The notes below the pieces were generated by a model, which had not been told where the DNA came from, did no database searches, and saw only the letters and a list, made by a program, of their open reading frames with translations. The translations under genes were made by a program, and so were the position numbers. This document shows, piece after piece, positions 1 through 5,628 of a stretch of DNA of 13,443 bases; the first letter of the stretch is position 1; the number at the start of each line of letters is the position of its first letter. This DNA comes from Clostridia bacterium (GTDB lineage: Bacteria; Bacillota; Clostridia; Oscillospirales; Ruminococcaceae). The stretch is from NCBI GenBank assembly GCA_021152595.1, contig JAGKVC010000088.1, positions 1-13,443 of the forward strand, read 5' to 3'.

Positions 1-128
1 TCTGCACAGAGGACGGCAAAGCGATTATCACCGATCAGGGCAGGCAGAACGCCGATCTCAATGCGGACGGCAATCTCACGCTGGATGATGTGACTGTGAT
101 TCTCCGCAAAGTTGCAAAACTCGATTAA
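1..128 (+). CDS. C-terminal end of a dockerin-containing protein (partial)
   Basis: The reading frame is open from base 3 and stops with TAA at 126-128; the start lies outside the window. The last residues contain ADLNADGNLTLDDVTVIL followed by RKVAKLD. This is the second calcium-binding F-helix repeat of a type I dockerin, with the D-x-N-x-D-G-x-L-x-x-x-D calcium loop and a following helix. Dockerins bind cohesins on scaffoldins and so attach enzymes to a cellulosome. In this protein the dockerin is C-terminal. Only about 41 residues are visible, so the catalytic or binding part of the protein is unknown. Its downstream neighbour is convergent and also carries a dockerin. Confidence 0.85.
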   Translation, partial: CTEDGKAIITDQGRQNADLNADGNLTLDDVTVILRKVAKLD

Positions 129-135
129 AAATAAC

Positions 136-167
136 AGCCGCCGGTGTGCAAAAACACATCGGCGGCT
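136..167. terminator. Hairpin after the dockerin gene, possible terminator
   Basis: A 13-bp uninterrupted stem (136-148 with 155-167, one G-T pair) closes a 6-nt loop, starting 7 nt after the stop codon. On the plus strand no T-run follows, so termination there would be weak. Read on the minus strand the stem is followed within a few bases by TATTTTT, which suits a terminator for transcripts arriving from the CotH side. Perhaps it works both ways. Confidence 0.5.
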
Positions 168-204
168 CAGTCTGTAGAAAAAGTATCTCCGATGGATCAA
201 TCAT

Positions 205-262
205 GAGGGCTTTGCACTCAAACTCCCACCAAAGGGATGATCCCTTTGGAATCCCGTTTTTT
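205..262. repeat. Intergenic two-hairpin element, repeat-like
   Basis: Two small hairpins follow each other: GAGGGC-TTT-GCACTC (205-219, one mismatch) and a perfect 9-bp stem CCAAAGGGA-TGA-TCCCTTTGG (229-249). They are followed by AATCCCG and a run of T at 257-262. The arrangement resembles dispersed intergenic palindromes I recall from gut Firmicutes genomes. The T-run 8 nt after the second stem could make it a weak plus-strand terminator. The repeat status is from memory of similar sequence, not shown here because only one copy is present. Confidence 0.4.
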
Positions 263-271
263 ATGCATAAG

Positions 272-319
272 TAAAAGAAAGCCGCTCCGATCAAAGCTGA
301 TTGGAACGGCTTTCTTTTA
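272..319. terminator. Bidirectional intrinsic terminator between convergent genes
   Basis: A 13-bp outer stem (272-284 with 307-319) is extended inward after one C/A mismatch (286-293 with 298-305, one G-T pair) to a 4-nt loop. The outer arms are TAAAAGAAA and TTTCTTTTA, so the transcript ends in a U-rich arm whichever strand is read. It lies 30 nt beyond the stop of the CotH gene and serves it. It also separates this gene from the convergent dockerin gene. Confidence 0.85.
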
Positions 320-348
320 TTCACATACGGAGATACCGGACTGCCGTT

Positions 349-3093
349 TCAGTTGAGGCAGACCATCGAGAAATCGGAGATCCGGTAGGTGCCTGTGCCC
401 TTATCAAGACCGATCAGGAACTTGACATTTTCATCCGACTGCGTCATGGTGACGGTATCGGTGATTGTCTGCGCATTCGGCGAGAAGGTGTGATCCTGAT
501 AGTAATAGCTCTTATATTCGCCGGTTCCCTGCTGGAACATCGCGTAGGTATTGATATTCTGGCTGGTGCTGATCTTATAGGTCATGCGGTAGGTCTTGCC
601 AGCCTGAAGCGAGACGGTGCTGCTGCTGACCTGCGCATACTGACCGGTACGCGTGACCGTGACGGTAATGCTGCCGTCGTCGTTATATTCGATCGAGCCT
701 GCGCCGTCATTCATCCAGATGCTCCAGCCGAACTGGTCGATCATATTGGGATCATCCTGCCAGTTATCCTGAATGCCGTAGAGCAGATTCAGATGATGCA
801 TTGCATATTTGCCGCGGTTCTGATAGAAATTGCGGAGAATCTTGACATTGCTGTCGAAGCTCGCGCCGATATTGAATCTGCGGTAGGTATCGTTTGTAGC
901 AGCCTTGACAGCCGCAGAAAATTCGTCGATCTTCGCGGAGACCTTTGTATAATCGAAGTTCTCCTTTGCGACCGTCTGATAACGGGTAAAGAACTGCTGC
1001 TTGAAATCGTTATTCTGCATCAGCTTGAAGAAGAGCGAGCCCATGCTGGTGATCTTGCCGGAGCGGTCCATATCCTTGAAATAATTGCGCCTTGCCGCGC
1101 ACTGCCCGTCATAGCCGGAGGAATATTCCGTATCAAAGAGCAGGAAGCGCCATTTGCCGTCCGCATAAGGATTGGAGGCATCGGTTTCATCGGCGTGCCA
1201 GATCATCCAGTTGTTGTTATTGAGCATGCAGTCCCAGTTGACGATATAGCTTTCAAACGCGACGAAATCCATGAGCCCCTGAATGTCAATGGTATCGCAG
1301 ACGCGCTGATAGTTTGCGGCATTGCCGAGATCTGCGGACATTGCCCAGTTCCAGAACTGCTGGAAATTCTGATATGTCGATTCGAGCCCGTCATATTCCT
1401 TGCCGTTTTTGATCGTCGTGACCTGATCGGCATTGACATGGTAATGCGATTCGATGTAGTTGTCGTCGAGCTTTTCCTGCATGGAATAGGCACCCCAGAA
1501 TTCGCCGTCGAGGAAGACGATATAATCCTGCTTTGCCTGCTTTCCGAGTGCAAGTCCCTCAGCGAGCGACTGATTCAGATCATCGCGGAAGCGGCAGTTA
1601 TCGTAGCCGTTGCCGCCGTTGCGGATCGTGACCTTTTTGTATTCCTTGATCTTCGCGCCGTCGATATCTCTGGCAGCGCCCTCGAAGAAATCGTGCTGCA
1701 TTTTATTGGAGCCGTATTCACGCCGTGCATAGAAGGTCATGCTCTTCTGCGGGAATGCGGTTGTCCAGTTTCCGGAGATCCGCACGCCGACATCCTCGGT
1801 ATATTTGAGCTTGCCCTGCTCGAACACCTGAATATTGCAGGGGCGCTCCCACTCTTTGCCTTCCATATTGTAATTGGTGGGATTGTCGCAGCTTCCGACG
1901 TCGAGATTCGGATCGAAGCTGCCGCTGTGCTTCCAGCGGTCATACTGATTGCCGATCATATAGATGCCGGTTTCCGGATCAAAGAAATTGCTGCTGTCCG
2001 TCGAGATGGAAAGCACCTTCATATCCTTGTAGTAGGAAGCTGTTTTTCCGACAAAATAGCTGTTTGTGGCGACCTCGCTGAACTGTCCCTTGCTGTCCTT
2101 GCAGACGGCGCGGACGATCATGCCTTTATCGACGCTGTAATCGGGCGGTGTATAGCCGCGCAGCGAGATATCGCGGATTGCGGCGAGCTGATTTGCGTCG
2201 CTAGTGTTGTTGCGGATGCCGATGCTGCCCTGATAGGTTTTCGCAGTGGATGAGGTACGCGGATCGGAGCCGTCGAGCGTATAAAGAACGGTATTGCCGC
2301 TTTCGCCGGTCAGCGTCAGATTGAATCCGTTGTCATAGAAGCCGCCCTCAGCGGAAAAGACCGGCTTCTCGACGCGGTAAACGACATCCGCCCTGTCATT
2401 GGATGCGCCGGGCGTCGGCTTGAGCAGCGCAAAGCTGTCTCCGAGCCTGCCGTAGGTGATATCTGCATCCAGCTCGGGCAGAGCGATCTGATCCAGCTCG
2501 GTACCGTCTGCGGCGGTCAGATAGATTGTTTCACCGGCAGCGCTGATCTTGAAAGCGGCGTGCAATTCGCCCGTACTCGAATCGGTATCGTCGCAGAAGA
2601 TGATCAGGTATTCACCGGCACCGAGCATGGCACCATCGGGGAATTTGAATTTATAGCGGTTCTTGTCGCCGTCGGAGACACCGATCCCGCTCAGATCACA
2701 GGCAGAATCGCCCGTATTCCAAATCTCGATCCAGTCCGGCGATGTACCGTCCTTTGCTTTTAGCGCCGTTTTATTTGTCGAGCAGACCTCACTGATGCGC
2801 AGTGAACCGCCGCCGCCCTGACCGTTCAGGACAAGCCGTTTGAGCAGCGTCAGATCCGCCGCATTGACGATGCCGTCGCTGTTGAGATCGGCACCGGAAG
2901 CCTGCTTCGAGCGCGTCAACAGATAGTTTGCGAGCGCTTTCACATCGGCAGCATTGAGGGTATCGTTTCCGTCGATATCCCCGAGCTTCACGGCAGAAGC
3001 GGTCAGTGCTGCATGATTTGTCATATCCGGCGCGGCAGCAGCGGAGAAGGCTGTCACGAAAGCGCACACACCGGCGATCAGTTTTCTTTTCAT
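349..3093 (-). CDS. Secreted dockerin - LTD - CotH kinase-like protein
   Basis: This 914-residue protein has a signal peptide (1-21, K/R then a hydrophobic A/F/V stretch ending AAAA). A two-repeat type I dockerin follows (about 38-89; GDIDGNDTLNAADV and ADLNSDGIVNAADL). Then come a lamin-tail-like LTD domain (about 97-232), a chitobiase/FN3-like segment with YTLDGSDP (242-348), a CotH domain (about 358-775) and a C-terminal beta-sandwich resembling a carbohydrate-binding module (783-914). CotH proteins include atypical spore-coat kinases, and cellulosomal CotH modules are widespread in Ruminococcus. Here the likely metal-site motif is RFLLFDTEYSSG (649-660), with VRISGNW, FRDDLNQSL and GAYSMQEK upstream as in the family. 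The start is supported by AGGGGGT at 3101-3107. The substrate is unknown. Kinase activity is inference, and a cell-wall or cellulosome structural role is equally possible. Confidence 0.88.
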   Translation of the reverse strand: MKRKLIAGVCAFVTAFSAAAAPDMTNHAALTASAVKLGDIDGNDTLNAADVKALANYLLTRSKQASGADLNSDGIVNAADLTLLKRLVLNGQGGGGSLRISEVCSTNKTALKAKDGTSPDWIEIWNTGDSACDLSGIGVSDGDKNRYKFKFPDGAMLGAGEYLIIFCDDTDSSTGELHAAFKISAAGETIYLTAADGTELDQIALPELDADITYGRLGDSFALLKPTPGASNDRADVVYRVEKPVFSAEGGFYDNGFNLTLTGESGNTVLYTLDGSDPRTSSTAKTYQGSIGIRNNTSDANQLAAIRDISLRGYTPPDYSVDKGMIVRAVCKDSKGQFSEVATNSYFVGKTASYYKDMKVLSISTDSSNFFDPETGIYMIGNQYDRWKHSGSFDPNLDVGSCDNPTNYNMEGKEWERPCNIQVFEQGKLKYTEDVGVRISGNWTTAFPQKSMTFYARREYGSNKMQHDFFEGAARDIDGAKIKEYKKVTIRNGGNGYDNCRFRDDLNQSLAEGLALGKQAKQDYIVFLDGEFWGAYSMQEKLDDNYIESHYHVNADQVTTIKNGKEYDGLESTYQNFQQFWNWAMSADLGNAANYQRVCDTIDIQGLMDFVAFESYIVNWDCMLNNNNWMIWHADETDASNPYADGKWRFLLFDTEYSSGYDGQCAARRNYFKDMDRSGKITSMGSLFFKLMQNNDFKQQFFTRYQTVAKENFDYTKVSAKIDEFSAAVKAATNDTYRRFNIGASFDSNVKILRNFYQNRGKYAMHHLNLLYGIQDNWQDDPNMIDQFGWSIWMNDGAGSIEYNDDGSITVTVTRTGQYAQVSSSTVSLQAGKTYRMTYKISTSQNINTYAMFQQGTGEYKSYYYQDHTFSPNAQTITDTVTMTQSDENVKFLIGLDKGTGTYRISDFSMVCLN

Positions 3094-3142
3094 TTCATGA
3101 ACCCCCTGAAAAATAAAAGAAAGGCAGAATTTCTCTGTCTAT

Positions 3143-3148
3143 ATTATA
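3143..3148 (-). promoter_or_regulatory. Putative -10 box of the CotH gene, with a palindrome upstream
   Basis: The minus strand reads TATAAT here, 50 nt before the start codon. No TTGACA-like box lies 16-18 bp upstream, so an activator may be needed. A small palindrome GTTTCCGAAAC (3153-3163) sits between the -10 and the expected -35 position and could be a protein-binding site. Confidence 0.4.
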
Positions 3149-3242
3149 GCGCGTTTCGGAAACAGAAAGCCATGTGATAAAATACAGATTATATGATCTA
3201 TTGTGCAAATTCGCGGCTGATTCACGCCGGTATACTTACATC

Positions 3243-3271
3243 TTGCATTTTGACATCCGGTATGTTATAAT
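3243..3271 (+). promoter_or_regulatory. Extended -10 promoter for the YD/MORN-repeat protein
   Basis: The plus strand has TGT-TATAAT (3263-3271), an extended -10, with TTGCAT 17 bp upstream (3243-3248) as a poor -35. This predicts transcription from about 3278 and a leader of about 105 nt before the ATG at 3383. Nothing recognisable as a riboswitch is seen in that leader. Confidence 0.5.
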
Positions 3272-3382
3272 AAAAATATATCTGAATCGCAGATTCCATA
3301 ATTTTGGGATATGCAAATGATTGTGTGATGCAAGACAGCGTCAGACTTTGACATATTTCCCGACAGGAAGGAGGAACACAAT

Positions 3383-4462
3383 ATGCTGACACCGGAGGAG
3401 GTCAGGGCGCTTCTGCTGCCACTGAATACGGAATATATCAAGACACACGGCGTTGACGAGTACCGGCTGTTCGTAGAAGATTATACATATCTTTGCGTCC
3501 GTCATCACGGGCGTCTGATGACCGGACACTTCAGAGAAGGCGGAAGGCCGTACACCGGTCTGCGGTATGCATGGGATTATGACGCCGACCGGCTCGTGCG
3601 TTACACGGAAATCAAGGACGGCTATTATTTCGGCGATGACGCAAAATTTTATGATACCGGTGCGCTGGCCTCCTATGAGCGGAAGGATGATGAGGAACAC
3701 TACCGGTATGACTGGGATGAGGACGGCGCGCTGCAGGCGGTCACGGAATGGATCCGAAAGGATCATCCGGAGTATTACCGCAAAAGGAAATATGACGCGG
3801 ACGGCATGCTGCTCTCGATGATGATAAGCTGCGAAATCGAGGTGAAGTACCTGCCGAATGCTGAGGATTCCCCCTATGATTTCACGTTTCATGAGAACGG
3901 CGAATTCCGGCAGATCACATGCAAGGCAGCGACTGCCCGCGATTTTTACTCCGAGATCGAGCTTGATCCGGACGGAATCCCCGTGCGCTTTGCCGTGAAT
4001 CCGCACTATACCGAAGATAAGCTTGAAAAAAGGCTGAAGGACGGTTCTCCAAGCTGTGAAACCTTCAACCGGTCAAAGTTCCGGTATGGCTACTATCTAG
4101 GCCGTATGGAGCATCGGGAGCCGAAATGCCACTGTGGCTGGGATTGGACAACTGGCTGTGTCCGTTTCCGGGACAGTAAGCAGGGTGATAAAATTTTTGA
4201 GTATATAAACGGAAAACAGGAGGGAAAGCAGTGCATCTATTATCCGTCCGGAAGGATTCAGGAGGAGTATTTTCTTTCAGCGGGAAAGGAGTATTTCCGG
4301 CATATATACTGGCACCCTAACCGCATCATGCGCGAGGCGGTCGTCTATTCAAACGGCGCCGTCATGCTGCATGTGACATTTGACGACAAGGGCAATCAGC
4401 TCTCCTATGCGCTTCATGCAGAAGTATTCAAAGAAGCAGACGGAAGCAGGCAGACGGATTGA
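3383..4462 (+). CDS. Hypothetical cytoplasmic protein with YD/MORN-like repeats
   Basis: This is a 359-residue protein of unknown function. The start is well supported by AAGGAGG (3368-3374) with 8-nt spacing. There is no signal peptide or membrane segment. It is rich in Y, D, E, R and W and contains degenerate short repeats of the form Y/F-D/x-x-D/N-G-x-L: WDYDADRLV (64-72), FYDTGALAS (89-97), YDWDEDGAL (109-117), KYDADGMLL (136-144), FHENGEFRQ (169-177), YYPSGRIQE (286-294), VYSNGAVML (321-329) and TFDDKGNQL (332-340). These resemble MORN-2-type or RHS-like beta-hairpin repeats, which usually mediate contacts and are not catalytic. A middle segment has Cys/His residues (KCHCGWDW, 248-255). 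It is monocistronic, with its own promoter and a strong terminator. I cannot assign a role, and its place between cellulosomal genes may be coincidence. Confidence 0.75.
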   Translation: MLTPEEVRALLLPLNTEYIKTHGVDEYRLFVEDYTYLCVRHHGRLMTGHFREGGRPYTGLRYAWDYDADRLVRYTEIKDGYYFGDDAKFYDTGALASYERKDDEEHYRYDWDEDGALQAVTEWIRKDHPEYYRKRKYDADGMLLSMMISCEIEVKYLPNAEDSPYDFTFHENGEFRQITCKAATARDFYSEIELDPDGIPVRFAVNPHYTEDKLEKRLKDGSPSCETFNRSKFRYGYYLGRMEHREPKCHCGWDWTTGCVRFRDSKQGDKIFEYINGKQEGKQCIYYPSGRIQEEYFLSAGKEYFRHIYWHPNRIMREAVVYSNGAVMLHVTFDDKGNQLSYALHAEVFKEADGSRQTD

Positions 4463-4483
4463 CCGGAACAACCGCATCAAACA

Positions 4484-4529
4484 CAAAGCCCCTCAGCGCT
4501 GTGAAACGCGAAGGGGCTTTGCTTTTTTT
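4484..4529 (+). terminator. Intrinsic terminator
   Basis: A 10-bp stem CAAAGCCCCT / AGGGGCTTTG (4484-4493 with 4512-4521) encloses an inner GCG/CGC helix. C and seven T (4523-4529) follow. It begins 21 nt after the stop at 4462 and lies before the convergent AraC gene. Confidence 0.9.
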
Positions 4530-4572
4530 GCTGCTTTCTGAGAGCGTCCGTTCAGGTTATGCCGCCGCGGTC

Positions 4573-5337
4573 TCAGTTATTCTTCCGCCGCCACTGATCG
4601 GGCGACATACCGGTATGCTGCTTGAACTGCCTTGAGAAATGCTCGGGACTTGCATAGCCGCAGCGGAGCGCGATCTCCTCGGCGTTGAGCTCGGTGCAGT
4701 GCAGCAGATTCTTTGCAGCGTCGATGCGGCTGCGGATAACATCCTGCATCGCAGAGACATGGAACGCCTCTTTATAGATGCGCTGAAAATAGGATGCGCT
4801 GATATGCAGCTCAGCCGCCATATCCGGCACCGACCAGTCCTTCTGGGGCTGTGCGCCGATCTGCTGCCGGAGCATGACAAGCGCACCGAAATAGGGCATC
4901 GGCTTCTGCGACATCAGCGGAATCACGGAATAATCGGTGAGCATGGCGGTCATGAGCGAGTTAATGACGGCATCATTGTTGAAGCCGCGGAAGTAGGCAC
5001 TGCAAATCAGCGCGAAATACTGCTCAGGCTTTGCCCAGTCCGGAATGGGAATCGGCTGATTGAGCGGCAGCCCGAAGGAGAGAATGACCTTCGGCTCGCT
5101 CTCAAACTGCATCCAGTCGTCGATATAGGTCTCGCCGTCCGCCGCATAAAACTGCGGCGCATTTTTGTCATATAATATAAAGGTATTCGGGGGGTAGGAT
5201 TGGATTTCGCCGCGATATTTCAGCCTGCACTTCGTCCGGATCAGCAGCGCAAGATAGTGCGGATATCCGTCTCTCCGGTCGATTTCAAAATCCGGTTCAT
5301 GCTCATAACCGAGCCCCATGCAAATCAGATTGAACAT
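4573..5337 (-). CDS. AraC-family transcriptional regulator, probable mannanase regulator
   Basis: This 254-residue protein has an N-terminal half (about 1-140) that looks like the cupin-type ligand domain of AraC regulators (YPPNTFILYDKNAPQFY, then DDWMQFE). A C-terminal pair of helix-turn-helix units follows. The first unit is about 169-195 (MAAELHISASYFQRIYKEAF). The second is about 218-251, with IALRCGYASPEHFSRQFKQH and the family-typical end GMSPDQWRR. The start is supported by GAGGTG three bases upstream of AAATG on the minus strand. It is transcribed from a consensus sigma-A promoter that overlaps the promoter of the divergent CBM35-GH26-CE1 gene. Regulators so placed usually control the divergent gene, often in response to an oligosaccharide. 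The ligand here is not known; a manno-oligosaccharide would be a guess. Confidence 0.9.
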   Translation of the reverse strand: MFNLICMGLGYEHEPDFEIDRRDGYPHYLALLIRTKCRLKYRGEIQSYPPNTFILYDKNAPQFYAADGETYIDDWMQFESEPKVILSFGLPLNQPIPIPDWAKPEQYFALICSAYFRGFNNDAVINSLMTAMLTDYSVIPLMSQKPMPYFGALVMLRQQIGAQPQKDWSVPDMAAELHISASYFQRIYKEAFHVSAMQDVIRSRIDAAKNLLHCTELNAEEIALRCGYASPEHFSRQFKQHTGMSPDQWRRKNN

Positions 5338-5432
5338 TTCTGCACCTCATTTTTCATCAATACAGCCGATATAAAACCGTCATTTTCGATGCTCTCCGAT
5401 TCGATCTGGATAGAAAACATCAAGTCAGCTTC

Positions 5433-5461
5433 ATTATATATCATTCCGTTCCGATTGTCAA
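5433..5461 (-). promoter_or_regulatory. Perfect-consensus sigma-A promoter of the AraC gene
   Basis: On the minus strand TTGACA (5461-5456) is followed by exactly 17 bp and TATAAT (5438-5433). Both boxes match consensus fully. The predicted start near 5426 gives a leader of about 90 nt. The -35 box lies within 3 bp of the extended -10 of the divergent mannanase promoter, so polymerases on the two promoters should exclude each other. Confidence 0.88.
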
Positions 5462-5463
5462 GA

Positions 5464-5472
5464 TGCTATAAT
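5464..5472 (+). promoter_or_regulatory. Extended -10 promoter of the mannanase gene
   Basis: TGC-TATAAT on the plus strand is an extended -10. The expected -35 position (5444-5449, TTCCGT) is poor, which fits a promoter needing an activator such as the divergent AraC protein. Transcription would begin near 5479 and give a leader of about 145 nt. Confidence 0.6.
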
Positions 5473-5480
5473 GAAAACAA

Positions 5481-5529
5481 GGAATCGGGCGGAAGGGATG
5501 TTCCCGTGGACGGACTGAAACCGGATTCC
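5481..5529 (+). other. Structured segment at the 5' end of the mannanase leader
   Basis: Right at the predicted transcript start, GGAATC (5481-5486) pairs with GATTCC (5524-5529). The helix continues as GG/CC (5487-5488 with 5521-5522) with one bulged G. Inside is GGGA-TGT-TCCC (5495-5505). CGG (5511-5513) can pair alternatively with CCG (5521-5523). A further hairpin CAGCA/TGCTG follows at 5532-5548. The pattern does not match a riboswitch class I know. It may be a 5' stabilising structure or an unassigned regulatory leader. Confidence 0.35.
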
Positions 5530-5628
5530 GACAGCAAGTGGTATGCTGGAATCGTGCAGGTTCGGGCTGCTGATCCCCTTACAGCGGCACGGCTTGCCAT
5601 AGGGAGAAAAACGGGAGGATTAAAATGA
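5506..5628 (+). CDS. Possible 40-residue leader ORF overlapping the mannanase start
   Basis: A GTG codon at 5506-5508, preceded at 7-nt spacing by GAAGGGA (5492-5498), opens a 40-codon frame. The frame ends in TGA at 5626-5628 and overlaps the mannanase ATG as ATGA, an arrangement typical of translational coupling. The peptide begins with DGLKPDSDSKWYAG and has no membrane segment or family I recognise. The ribosome site lies inside the GGGA/TCCC hairpin. Codon use is mixed and unlike the mannanase gene, so this may be chance, and the mannanase also has its own GGGAGG site at 5613-5618. Confidence 0.2.
   Translation: MDGLKPDSDSKWYAGIVQVRAADPLTAARLAIGRKTGGLK

Noticed and set aside
301..2253. 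A 650-codon open frame on the plus strand opposite the CotH gene
   Set aside because: It is the mirror of the codon bias of the real minus-strand gene, has no ribosome site or recognisable domain, and its start lies in the terminator.
3250..3271. TTGACA at 3250-3255 paired with TATAAT at 3266-3271 as a promoter
   Set aside because: The spacer is only 10 bp; the extended -10 with TTGCAT at 17 bp is the workable arrangement.
5481..5600. A known riboswitch (cobalamin, c-di-GMP or similar) in the mannanase leader
   Set aside because: None of the conserved blocks of these classes is present; kept only as an unassigned structured leader.
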